A DNA stretch of 64,000 nt from Cryptomeria japonica. Taxonomy: Eukaryota > Streptophyta > Pinopsida > Cupressales > Cupressaceae. The notes below the pieces were generated by a model that did no database searches, was not told the DNA's origin, and worked only from the letters and a program-made list of their open reading frames with translations. The DNA lies in NCBI RefSeq assembly GCF_030272615.1, contig NC_081414.1, positions 818,908,396-818,972,395 of the forward strand, given 5' to 3'. Made by a program: the position numbers and the translations under genes. Positions within the stretch are counted from its first letter, which is position 1. Every line of letters starts with the position of its first letter. This document shows, piece by piece, positions 44,283-56,015 of this stretch.

Positions 44283-47080
44283 TTACGCAAAGGATGAGAT
44301 TAAAGGGATCAAATGGTGGAAAATAGGCATTGGATAATGGATAGGGTATTGGAAGAATTGGGCTTTAGTGGATGGAAATGTTGGCAAGATTGACATTGGC
44401 ACATACCCTGAGGGGTGATGGACTGATGGAGGAAAAATGGATTTCAGATTGTGAGATTTGGATGGAGGAAAGGCTATGGATTTTGGGACATAAGGGCCCA
44501 AAATGGATGAAGAAGGTGATGGAGGAACAAATTTGAGATTTTTGGATGGAGGAATAGCAATTTTGGATGTCAAGTTGGATGTTTCTTTAGGCTTTTGTGC
44601 TTCAAGGAGCTTCTTGGGGATCCACATGGTTTTTGACTTTTCATGCTTTTGTGGTTCCTTGGAGTGCATTGCTTGCACAAGGGATTTAGAAACCCATATA
44701 TATTTTGACTTTGCGTGATTTTGCTCAGTGGGCCTTTGTGACCTTTTGGATTTTTCCTTTTCTTTTTGGCTCATATTTTTCTTTGTTTTGACATGTCGAT
44801 TATATTGGACACGTTGATCCTTGAATACATGTAGATTGCTAGACTTATGACGTTTATACTTGGCATCCAAATTGCTTGGAGGGGGAAAGGAATGCATGGA
44901 TGGATATGAATGAAATGGACTTCTTTTGGATGGATGAAATTTACTCAAGGATGTGTGCCTTTGCTGACCTTGCATAGAGGATGAAGGGATATAAGGACCT
45001 AAGATGGATGGAAGGGATGATGGGGAAGGGATATGTGTGGATTTTGAAGGAGGGATACCAACGTCTTGAGAGTGAGTTGTGTAGACATGACCCTTAAGAT
45101 CTTCTTTGATATGGAGGGGTTCTTTCTCATGAAGGTCTACCCCTTTGCCTTTATGAATATTTTGACTTGTAGGATACTCTTTTCTTTGGGAAGAAGACGC
45201 GAGTCCATTATGAGGTGGATATGATATGAGAGAAATAATGAGATCTTGAAGTGGATTGGATTGCACCAAAGTGGAAGAACCCATTGTGCATGACGAGGGT
45301 TCATGAACATCTTGCACTAACACGTTAGAATCATGAGGGGGATTAGGATCATGAGGGGGACTAGCATTATGTAGTGGACATGGTTCAATGACAGGCTCTC
45401 CAAGAGATGGAATGGGAGAAATAATGGGATCATCAAAAGAAATGCGATCTTGGAGTGTATATGGAGCATTAAGACGTGGAGATGGAGGAACAAGTGGATC
45501 TTGTGGAGGATCTGAAGGAATAATTTGATCTTGACAAGGAGGAAGATCATTGGAATCCTCTTTAAAGGTGCTTTGCTCTTGACATTCAATGGGATCATCG
45601 GAAAGGATGGAAGGGATATCTGTAATGTCAATGGGATTTGAAAGGACATTTTTTTCATGAAATGGAAGGGGATCATTTGGGATTGGATGGATTGGGATAT
45701 CTTGATCTTGCTTGGAAAGTGAGTGTCAATAGGACTTTGGATAGGATGGACAAGAATAGGGGAATCATCGTGAGTGTTTGGGAACATGGGGTCCTAGTCA
45801 ACAATTGGATGGGATGATAAGGTTTCAGGATCTTGATCTTGATCTGTTTCAAGACATGTTTCTTTATGCTCTAAATTATCCTCTTGACATGAGGTTGGAC
45901 TTTGGATATGCATGGGGGATTTTGGCAAAGGATCAATGTTTTGGCATGAAGGAAATGCACTTTGAACATTTGTGATGGATTCTGGCAGGGAATCAATGCT
46001 TGAACAGGAGGAAGAGGGACTTCGAATGGGGTCCTCTAAAACAGGCAATGACAATAAAGTGCATGGTGGCATTGGGTCTTGTATTTCTGAAACATGACAA
46101 GGATGTGCATCATGAATTGGATTATCTTGGCAATCAATTATGGATAGCCCTTGGGTAATTTCATCCTTGGATGTATTGTTTGATGAGGAAAATATGGAAG
46201 GTTCTTGTGAAACTTCTAAAGGTGTAGGGATAGATGCCACTAGAGAGTCAATTTTCTTGTGAGGGGATGAGGCATTGCTAGACATAAGTGTATTATTTTG
46301 ATCTTCCATAAAGAACTCACTTGGTAATTTCCTTAAGATCATTGCAATAAGGCCACCTTTCTTTCGAGGTTTTGACATAGTGGTATCTAGAATTTGAACT
46401 TGTTTGGCAAGGAGTTGGTTCTGATCTAATGTCATGTTTTGATATTGGACTTGGTTCAATTGTTCTGACATTTTTGAAACTTGGGTTGGTGTGTGCTGCA
46501 ACCTTTGTTTTTGAATGTTTGGTTGTGGTTGTTGACATTGATATTCCACCATTGGTTGAACCATTTGTGGACATTGTATAGTTGGTTGGACATATTGTTG
46601 AAATTGGACCATTGGTTGTATTGGTTGTATATGTTGAACAATTGGTTGTATTGGTTGAAAATCTGATTGATAGTAAACACCTTCTTGTTCTTGTTGTGGA
46701 GGCACATAATGTTGAAATTGATGTTGTCTCTTTTCTTGAAATTGTTTCATCATCTCTATTTGGGAGAGGAGAGCTGGTATGTCTGATCATTCAAAAAGAG
46801 ATCTTACATCAACTGGCTCAATCTTTGGATTTTGACCTGGAAATTTTTGAAACATTTGGGACATTTGTGATCTATTCTTCTCAATGTTTTTCACTCTTTG
46901 TTCCAAAATCTCCTTTTCTTGAGCTAGTTTCTCCTCTAGTTTTTGTATTTGGACATTTACATCATCATGATAAGTTTGATCCAAGTTCTGAGACATGTAG
47001 AGATTGGATTGACATGATTGATTTCTCAATTGTGATGACATGGCTTCGTAAGAAGGTTGAGACCTCATTTCAACAAACAT
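44283..47080 (-). pseudogene. Unknown Pro/Gln/Ser-rich protein of element E (~930 codons)
   Basis: Starts at ATG 47080 (M-F-V-E-M-R-S). It has a coiled coil at ~47000-46880 (IQKLEEKLAQEKEILEQRV), then TGA at 46787-46789, a Gln/Pro/Val-rich repeat (QPIQP, QHIQP, QFQQYVQP; ~46680-46540), a basic KPRKKGG patch with AMILRKLPSEF, and long acidic Ser/Pro/Asp-rich stretches. TAG lies at 45794-45796, a frame change near 45725, and a Ser/Pro/Lys-rich C-terminus with repeated ILGPY, PPSK and KS(K/L) words ends at TAA 44283-44285. Two stops and one shift separate three parts that otherwise form one frame. No capsid, zinc knuckle or pol domain is recognised. It sits where gag would be, so a highly derived gag-like role is possible but unproven. 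Confidence 0.65.
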
Positions 47081-49120
47081 GTCACTATGAAATGCAACTA
47101 ATGGGATTGACAAATGCAACCTAAAGGGATGACAATGCAATCTACGGCAAGAATGCAACCTATGTTTTTGTTGTTTTTCAAGATTTGGACAAACTTTTTG
47201 GAATGCAAACCTAAAGACTCAACCTTGGGAAGTTGAAATGAAGCCAAGACCTTAAAGGACAAAAGGACCAAGTGACAAAAGGACAAAATGACAATATCTC
47301 ACCTATATGCTTGGATACTAAGCTAGGTTTGACCAAAATGACAGTGATGACAAAAAGGCAAAGGTTTGATAAGGTCTAGACTTCCTAACAATAACTTAGG
47401 GTTTTATCAAAGATTTGCATTACTCAAGTATGACAAAACCTAGTTTTGACACTATATGCAAAGGGACAATTACTATGCAAATGACCCTAATATGATATGA
47501 TAATGACCTAAGCTTAATGAAGAGACCTAGGGTATGCAAATGCAAATGTATGACAATGGTATTACTCTAATGCAAGAGGACACATGCAAAATGGGTGACC
47601 CTTATTGATATGCAAAGGAGTATGACCTAGGTGAAACCAAACCTTGGTAGTTGACAATGAATTTGCAAAATGCAAACCTAGGATGAACCTAAATCTAAGT
47701 GACATGAATGTTGAGACAAGATTTTGAAAAATGTTTGACAACCATGTTTGAAGGTTTTTTGAACTTTGTTGGATGAAATGTTCTTGTGTTTAACCTTGTT
47801 TTGAATCAATTTGCCTTGTTCTTGAAATGAGATGCAATTCAACTTTTTACAAGCAAAGAAGACAAGATATTTCAACTTAGACTCAAGACAATCATGCTCA
47901 CTCACACATTTCTTATGGTAGGCAAGGACATTAGGTACTTGAGAGGTAGACTCATTATGGGATTCAAGGAGAATACATAGATGCTTGACCCCACAGGCTC
48001 CCCTCCATGGCACTCACTTCTCAGGGAAGCCAAGCATCAGTCCCCATGGAAATCTCCCCATGGCGAACTTAGTATCTCTTCCAAGTATCCGAACTTGTCC
48101 TTCTCAAGCAACTAGAAGAGTTTTTGGCCTCTAAAAACAAGGTGTTTAGTAAGGATTTCTGTTAAGCGTTACTCCTTGCTGTCACGCAAGCGTGATTGAG
48201 ACATTAAGCCCATCAAGATACCAAAAAAATGTAGTCGTGTAAGCATGATTTAGACCGTGAGGTCCTACTTAGATGTTGATATGAGAAAGAGTTCAAGGGT
48301 CATCACTTCCCAAGTAACTACAATTCCCACGTAACCCTTCCTTCAAAGCTTTCGCCCATCAGGTATTTGTTTATAGCGAGTTAGAATGCTAATGTATTCT
48401 AGCCATACTCACTTTGGGTCATTCCCTTCTCATGATTATCACTTGCTTGCAAAAGCAAATGCTCAGGAAGGCAGGCCCTCTAAAGGTGACACACAATCAA
48501 AGACATGAGCATGGTATTGAAGATCTGGATTTCTGATCACCCTAAGAAGGATGAGAGCATACTCTCCTACTCCAATGTCAAACTCAACAATCAAATCAAG
48601 CATAGATTCATTCCATCCTATTTAGAAATCACTAGGTGCCTAAACATTAATTTCAAACACAAAGTTTAGTTGTATTCCAAGGCAACCTGCAAAACCCAAG
48701 TCAGAAGTTTGAAATGTTTAGTCTTTGACTATCAAACCTGTACAAAAACATGTTAGTAGTTTCATTTGTTTGTCTTTGCCATGCGTATGCCAAGGTTCTG
48801 CACAGAGAATTAGTACCAACAAGACCAAAAAAGCAAAAACATAATGCAAAAGAAAACAACTTGCAAGTGAAAAACACTGTCTTCTACCTCTGTTTCTGGA
48901 CTTTACACAGGCTCAGAAGTCATGACACAGGTGCAGAAGTCATGACACAGGCTCAAAATGTCTTTAACATAGGCATAGGTTGCTTGACACAGGCGCAGGT
49001 TGTCTCACACAGGCACAGAAGTCCCCAGAAAACCCTGCACTACCTTGTTTTTGGGTTTTTTGACCTGCAAATCAACTCAAAAGCACTCAAAAACACAGTT
49101 AAGGGGTTAGATGGTTATTG
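47081..49120 (-). other. Leader of E unit 1
   Basis: About 2 kb without coding signal between primer site and ORF. The block 47950-48085 matches the D leader block 12540-12665. Near 48895-49025 are copies of an ACACAGGCGCAG-like motif, comparable in form and place to the CGCGTCTG motifs of D. Confidence 0.6.
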
Positions 49121-49139
49121 TTCATGTCGGGTTCACCAA
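49121..49139 (-). other. Primer binding site candidate, E
   Basis: Minus strand TTGGTGAACCCGACATGAA, four bases after the LTR end TTACA. D has TTGGTATGCCCGG at the same place. The tRNA is not identified. Confidence 0.6.
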
Positions 49140-49143
49140 TTAA

Positions 49144-50690
49144 TGTAAGCTAGGAAATTGGAAATCATCACAAGCAAATATCAATATTAGCTCAATCACA
49201 AAAGCATATTGCAATGATCAATCCTAACACACTCAATAGAGACATGAAAATGAAACATTCAAAACTAAATACTATGCAAACCAGATGCAGATTCGAATGT
49301 CTCCTTCATGTGGCTCCATTGTCCTTCTTTCTTCTCCAAATAGCTTTGTTGTGGATCTCGCCTACTAGTGCATGATCATGATATGAAAGCAAGTAGACAA
49401 GATGATTGCTCAAGAGTACTCGAAGCGTGATTGATTCGACAAAGTAATTCAAAACAAGCGATTATTAGATAATGTGATTATTAGATTGAGATTGAAGAAA
49501 TTCATCCAATTTATAGATAAATTGGAGAAATGATCAAATTAGCATGAAGAGATTCAAATGGAAATTGCAAATCAATATGACAAATTATGCACTTTCTATG
49601 CAAAATTGATTGATAATTTATGACAATTTATGACAAATTTCTATGTCAAAAATTGATTGATTGTCAATTATGACAAATTATGACAAATTTCTATGTCATT
49701 CCCATGAAGTTAGGAGAAAAATAGGAGAGAAATGAAATTAGGAATTAGAAAATTAGAAAATTAGGAAAAGAGGAATTTAGTGAATTAATTAATAATTTTT
49801 CATTTATTAATTAATTCACAAAGAGGGAATTTAGAAATTGATAAAAGATTAGGAAATTAGGTAAATCAATTAATAATTTGTCATTTATTAATTAATTCAC
49901 AAAAAGAGGAATAACTAGTTAGCCAATTAAATTAACCATTTAATTGTGACTCGAAGACTTAGGATAAATAAATAATTTATTAATCCTAAAGGGAGAAATG
50001 ACAAACAAGGTTAAATGATTAAATCACTAAACCCTAGAAGATGAATTAGCAATGCAAGGATGACAATTAGGTCTTGATGAAAGATAATTGACTCGATCAT
50101 GATTCGAATTAACAAAAGACCAATGTGATAAAATGATTTGATTGATAAATGCGCCAATTGACGAGGAACAATGACTAATTGATCCAAATTGACATAATTG
50201 AGACAAACAACGATCGATGACAAATTGATCGCAAAATGACAAGATTGACAAGAGGACAAGAATTGATGACAAAATAGACTGCAAGATGACAAGATTGAAA
50301 ATGACAACGATCAATGGCAAATTGATCACAAAATGACAAGATCGAACATAACAATGATCGATGACAAATCGATCGCCAGATGATAAGATTGATAAGAGGA
50401 CAAAACCCTAATTAGGATTGACGATGTCCAAAATGATGACAAATGAGCACGCACATTGATATGATAGGATAAAATCGATCAAAATCATAACTGGATAGTG
50501 TTGTCGACAAGACCAAATTTGAGAGCGAGACGAATGAAGAATGTAGAAGAATGACTCGATGCTCGCAAATGATAAAAACCAAGTGCGTGACATAGGAGAA
50601 ATGTTAATGCGACGCAAAAACCTAAAATGAGGCAATGCACAAATGTTAAAGTATGACTCCACAAGCGTTGACCATTTTTAGGTGTCTACA
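49144..50690 (-). repeat. E LTR 2 (5' LTR of unit 1, 3' LTR of unit 2)
   Basis: 1547 bp. Flanked on the left by a primer site and on the right by a polypurine tract, so it is shared between two tandem units. Longer than LTR 1 because of extra AATTAGGAAAAGAGG and GACAAATTGATC repeats. Confidence 0.9.
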
Positions 50691-52894
50691 TTTTGCCCCT
50701 CTTTGAGACAATGCGATTTTAAGCGTTGTTTCAAAGAACAATAATGAAAATGCCCCAGACAATAATAATGACATATGCATGCCCCCTCGAGGAATTGGCC
50801 GGAAACATCTAGAAAAGAGGCCAATTGATCGATAAGAATGATAGAACATGATAGGATCAAATGGACTGACAATCGGATACCGGATGCATGCAGGACAAGT
50901 AATTAACGACACAAAAGACCACGACCAACATAAGATGGAGAGGGTGCACGTCCATCTATGCACTGACAAAGATCTATAAATGAGACCAAGAGAGTGAAAA
51001 TTGCTCATTTGCACTAGCCCAAGAGGAGAATTTGTTGCTCTGGAAAAGGACACTTGCAGAGAGATGGCGAACATTCCAAGGGTAGATCACCTCAGAGAAA
51101 GTGTACGCACATTCAGATGACTAGATGACACAGGAGCAGTGGTATGTATCTCAAAAACCCATGTTTTCAATTTTATGAATTTGACTTGCTTGCGGGACAT
51201 TGCGGGGCCCACAGGAAATGCAGAAAATGAATCCTACGCTTGTGTAGGGAGACACAGGCGCAGGACTCATCACACATGCGCAATTGTGCAATGGAAACCC
51301 TAATTTTGGTCAAAACAACATGCAAATGATCCAGAAAGGGGGGATAAGGGTAGGATAGGTCAGAATAACTTAGAAACACCTTGATTTGTGGATGAAATGA
51401 GGAAATGCAACCCATAGGAGCAAACCCTAAAACTGACAAAATATGCCCCTATTGTGATGCAGAGTCGACAATAACTGTTGATCACACGGGAGAACCGACC
51501 AGACTGCTTCATGTTACAACATGGACTCAGAAGCACGAACAAAGATACATTAGCAGGACTTGGGATAGGAGGGACATCATCCTTGAGACATGGCAGGGAT
51601 GAGGAGGATATAGGGAGCATCCAGTTACAGAGGCACATGCTCCTTATGATAGACAATGGACATTATGTAGTGTGATATTATATAGTCAGCTTGCGGGCCA
51701 TATTGAGGATAGACAGTCCAATTTTGTACTCCGATATTATTTTGATATATGATATGATATGCATCGATATGATGGGATGAAAGTTGTTATGATTGCTGTT
51801 ATTTTCCATGTATGGATGACTTATGCATTGTTTATGTACCATTGTGGAACATGTATAAATGTATTTTTTTATGTGTTTTTGATGCATTGATAATATGAAA
51901 TGGATAAAATGCTTGATGTGAGGCTTGATGTAATGCAAATGTACTAAACAAATGGATGCAGGATGCAACATATGTATGTAGAAAAATCGGAGCACTAGAC
52001 CAAACTGACTATCTGAACGGACGGAAGAAATGTTAGAAAATGAGATAGAGGACAGTTAGAGACGAAGAAAAACTTTCTTTCAGTAATGCACTTTGTAGGT
52101 GAGAACCTTTATTTTAATGTAGCAAAATGGATGCATAGCATCATGGCATTGAAGGCCAGAGCTGAAATGCAACCCTTTTTGCAAAAGACAGACACATTAC
52201 AGACAAACAACAATCACAACAAAAAAAGAAAAGGACCATGAACCATCCCGGTCACTCTAAATCACTCAGTGACATCATCGAGCAACATAGGAACATGACT
52301 GAAGCCAAAGATAAATCAGTAAAAAGATAAGATGCACAAATTCCAACAAATCAAACAAAACATCTTGATCTTCATTGTCAAAAGTTGAAAGTGCTGATAG
52401 GATGATCATGCTATCTGGTTTCAGGACATGTGGTACCCCGTCTAAGACAGGACATAGTCTGGTTTCAAGTATACCACACCCTGTATAAGACTCATGATAG
52501 TGTGCCAAGGACAAATAAATTTGCAGTTGATTGACATGACAAGTGCGATTAGTTTGAATGTCTGGTTTGATTGAAAAGTTCATCTGTTTAAGCGTGATTT
52601 CAGTAAAGCACAAGGTGAAATTGCGTGTCATTGAAGGTATGCTCAGTGATCTGTCTATGCACAAAGGGATCATTTTATGTTTTGCTTTTTGAGATTTTAC
52701 AATTTTTTGTTTGTTTTTTCAGGACTTTATTTGACTTTTTAGGGATTTTTTAAGGACATTTTTTGATTTTTATGATTTTTTTCAGGACATTATGTGATTT
52801 TTTTGAGATTTTTTCAGGACAATTATTTGATTTTTTTGAGATTTTTTTAGGACAATTATTTGATTTTTTAATGATTTGCGAGCTCACCAATTAA
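50691..52894 (-). other. E unit 2 interior, deleted
   Basis: PPT and ~180 bases of 3' region, then 1.1 kb carrying an antisense exon and 3'-UTR-like sequence, then a second copy of the 3' region (52010-52680) with TTTTTCAGGACA repeats. It ends at a truncated primer site (minus TTAATTGGTGA then GCTCGC). Leader and ORF are missing. Confidence 0.6.
51066..51143 (+). pseudogene. Antisense first-exon remnant in E unit 2
   Basis: On the strand opposite to E: ATG at 51066, 26 codons (M-A-N-I-P-R-V-D-H-L-R), TGA at 51120-51122, and a splice donor GTG|GTATGT at 51143/51144. The place (about 375 bases from the LTR), the short length and phase-0 donor parallel exon 1 of the antisense PMD gene in D (22 codons, about 350 bases from the LTR). 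A possible 3' part lies at 51420-51700, but no PMD motif is left. Confidence 0.5.
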
Positions 52895-54180
52895 TGTAAG
52901 CTAGGAAATCAGAAATCATCACAAGCAAATATCAATAGTAGCTCAATCACAAAAGCAGATTGAAATGATCAATCCTAACACACTCAATAGAGACATGAAA
53001 ATGAAACATTCAAAACTAAATACTATGCAAACCAGATGCAGATTCGAATGTCTCCTTCATGCGGCTCCATTGTCCTTCTTTCTTCTCCAAATAGCTTTGT
53101 TGTGGATCTCACCTACTAGTGCATGATCATGATATGAAAGCAAGTAGACAAGATGATTGCTCAAGAGTACTCGAAGCGTGATTGATTCGACAAAGTAATT
53201 CAAAACAAGTGATTATTAGATTGAGATTGAAGAAATTCATCCAATTTATAGACAAATTGGAGAAATGATCAAATTAGCATGAAGAGATTCAAATGGAAAT
53301 TGCAAATCAATTATGTCAATTATGACAAATTTATGACAAATTATGCACTTTCTATGAAAAATTGATTGATTGATAATTTATGATAATTTATGACAAATTT
53401 CTATGTCAAAAATTGATTGATTGTCAATTATGACAAATTATGACAAATTTCTATGTCATTCCCATGAAGTTAGGAGAAAAATAGGAGAGAAATGAAATTA
53501 GGAATTAGAAAATTAGAAAAAGAGGAAAATTAGGAATTAAGATAAATTAGATGAATTAATTAATAATTTGTCATTCACAAAAAGAGGAATAATTAGCCAA
53601 TTAAATGAACATTTAATTGCGATGAGAAGACTTAGGATAAATAAATAATTTATTAATCCCAAAAGGAGAAATGCCAAACAAGGTTAAATGATTAAATCAT
53701 GAAACCCTAGAAGATGAACGGTCGATGGCAAATTGATCACAAAATGACAAAATTGACAAGAGAACAAGGATCGATGACAAAATAGATTGCAAGACGACAA
53801 GATTGAAAATGACCACGATCGATGAAAAATCGATCGCTAGATGACAACGATTGATGACAAATCGATCGCAAGATGACAAGATTGATAAGAGGACAAAACC
53901 CTAATTAGGATTGACGATGTCCAAAATGATGACACATGAGCACGCACATTGATGTGATAGGATAAAATTGATCAAAATCATGACTGGATAGTGTTGTCGA
54001 CAAGACCAAATTTGAGAGTGAGACGAATGAAGAATGCAGAAGGACTCAATGCTCGCAAATGATAAAAACCAAGTGCGTGACATAGGAGAAATGTTAATGC
54101 GATGCAAAAACCTAAAATGAGGCAATGTGCAAATGTTAAAGTATGACTCCGCAAGCGTTGACCATTTGTAGGTGTCTACA
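52895..54180 (-). repeat. E LTR 3
   Basis: 1286 bp, complete at both ends (minus TGTAGACACC...TTACA), shorter minisatellite region than LTR 1 and 2. Not preceded by a PPT; instead it is joined directly to the partial LTR at 54181. Confidence 0.85.
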
Positions 54181-54511
54181 GAGAAGGATGACGATCGATG
54201 ACAAATCGATCGCAAAATGACAAAATTGACAAGAAGACAAGGATCGATGACAAAATAGATCACAAGATGACAAGATTGATGACAAATTGATCAAAAGACA
54301 AGAATCGATGACTGAAGATTGTTATCGACAAGACCAAATTCGAAAGTGAGACAACTGAAGAATGCAGAAGAAGGACTTGATGCTCGCAAATGATAAAGAC
54401 CAAGTGCGTGACATAGGAGAAATGTTAATGCGATGCAAAAACCTAAAATGAGGCAATGCGCAAATATTAAAGTATGATCCCGCAAGCGTTGACCATTTTT
54501 AGGTGTCTACA
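54181..54511 (-). repeat. E LTR 4, U3 fragment
   Basis: 331 bp matching the first part of the E LTR on the minus strand, followed on the plus side by a PPT at 54512. Lies back to back with LTR 3 (TGTAGACACC of LTR 3 directly abuts it), a deletion or recombination joint. Confidence 0.8.
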
Positions 54512-54528
54512 TTTTGCCCCTCTTTGAG

Positions 54529-55107
54529 ACAATGCGATTTTAAGCGTTGTTTTAAAGAACAATAATGAAAATGCCCCAGACAATGACAATGACATATGCA
54601 TGCTCCCTCAAGGAATTGGCCAGAAACATGCAGAAAAGAGGCCAAGTGATTGATAAGAATGATAGAAGATGATAGGTTCGAACGAATTTAAATGGACTAA
54701 CGGAAGAAATGTTAGTGAGAAGAAATTAGATAGAGGACAGTTAGAGACGAAGAAAAACTTGCTTTCAGTAATGCACTTTGTAGGTGAGAACCTTTATTTA
54801 ATGTAGAAAAATGGATGCTTAGCATCATGGCATTGAAGGCCACAGCTGAAATGCAACCCTTTTTGCAAAAGACAGACACATTGCAGACAAACAACAATCA
54901 CAACAAAAAAAGAAAAGTACCATGAACCATCCCGATCACTCTAAATCACTCAGTGACATCATCAAGCAACATAGGAACATGATCGAAGCCAAAGATAAAT
55001 CAATTAATAAGATAAGATGCACAAATCCCAACAAATCAAACAAACATTTTGATCTTCATTATCAAAAGTTGAAAGTGCTAATAGGACGATCATGCTATCT
55101 GGTTTCA
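54529..55107 (-). other. E unit 3, 3' region fragment
   Basis: Copy of 42345-42925 (same TTTCAGTAATGCACTTTGTAGG and ACCATGAACCATCCC segments). It ends at the inversion joint near 55108. Confidence 0.75.
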
Positions 55108-55688
55108 GGGAATGACATTTCAATTTGTCATAATTTGTCATAATTGACAATCAATCAATTTTGACATAGAAAGTTGTCATAATTTTGTCATGAATTATCA
55201 ATCAATCAATTTTGCATAGAAAGTGCAAATTTGTCATAATTGTCATTTTTGATTTGAAATTGCCATTCGAATCTCTTCATGCTAATTTGATCTTTTCTCC
55301 AATTTGTCTATAAATTGGATGAATTTCTTCAATCAAAGCCCCTAATCAGATTATCTAATAATCATATTATCGAATAATCACTTCGTCAAATCAATCACGC
55401 TTCGAGTATTCTTGAGCAATCATCTTGTCTACTTGCTTTCATATCATGATCATGCACTAGTAGGTGAGATCCACAACAAAGCTATTTGAAGAAGAAAGAA
55501 GGACAATGGAGCCGCATGAAGGAGACATTCAAATCTGCACCTAGTTTGCTTAGTCTTTAGTTTTGAATGTTTCATTTTCATGTCTTTATTGAGTGTGTTT
55601 AGGATTGATCATTGCATTTGAGCTTTCGTGATTGAGCTATGACTAATATTGATATTTGCTTTGATGATTTCTGATTTCCTATGCTACA
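55108..55688 (+). repeat. Inverted E LTR fragment at the array's right end
   Basis: Reads on the plus strand and is the reverse complement of about 40869-41455. It ends ATGCTACA at the LTR 3' end and is followed by TTAATTGGTGAA (55689-55700), the first bases of the primer site, before merging with the 320-bp repeat. Confidence 0.85.
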
Positions 55689-55695
55689 TTAATTG

Positions 55696-56015
55696 GTGAA
55701 TACGTTGCATGTCATAGCTCATTTTGTGGATGATAATATTATGACAATGAAAAGTTGTGTCAAAGTGCTTGGATATTCAAATCCTTGAAATTAATTTGAT
55801 CCTTCCATTCCTATTTCTACATCATTTCTTAATGTGCTACATATACATCTTCCATCATTTCTACCTCTACACGAAATACACATATTAGTAATGGGGGGAA
55901 TCTTATCAATCATTACCCTTACATACCTCCTCCATCCAATATTCCATTTTTTTCCCAACCATATCCTTTACCTACCTACCATGTAATGTTCCACTAAGGA
56001 ATCCTAGAGGACAAC
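55696..56015 (+). repeat. 320-bp direct repeat, right copy
   Basis: Second copy of 40549-40868; after it the original sequence continues (AACTAGCTAATC). Confidence 0.93.

Larger units (their letters stand above)
40869..55688 (-). mobile_element. Element E: tandem array of a non-autonomous Tat-type element with an inverted end
   Basis: Three PPT-LTR junctions in the same minus orientation (42328, 50691, 54512) show a head-to-tail array. Unit 1, 40869-50690, is a full element: 5' LTR 49144-50690, primer site, leader, unknown ORF, 3' region, PPT, 3' LTR 40869-42327. Unit 2, 50691-54511, is internally deleted to ~2.2 kb and holds an antisense exon remnant. Unit 3 is only a 3' fragment (54512-~55107). 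The array then flips into an LTR fragment on the plus strand (55108-55688). The PPT, LTR start and leader block match element D. There is no pol. Confidence 0.85.

Noticed and set aside
45317-45787. 156-codon Leu/Ile/Pro-rich frame as a separate membrane protein
   Set aside because: It is the out-of-frame reading after a frameshift near 45725; the alternative frame continues the Ser/Pro/Asp-rich E protein.
40869-55688. Array E as a giant DNA transposon with ~580-bp terminal inverted repeats and 320-bp duplication
   Set aside because: The inverted ends are LTR sequence, one is truncated at the primer site, and PPT-LTR junctions inside are retroelement structures; no transposase is present.
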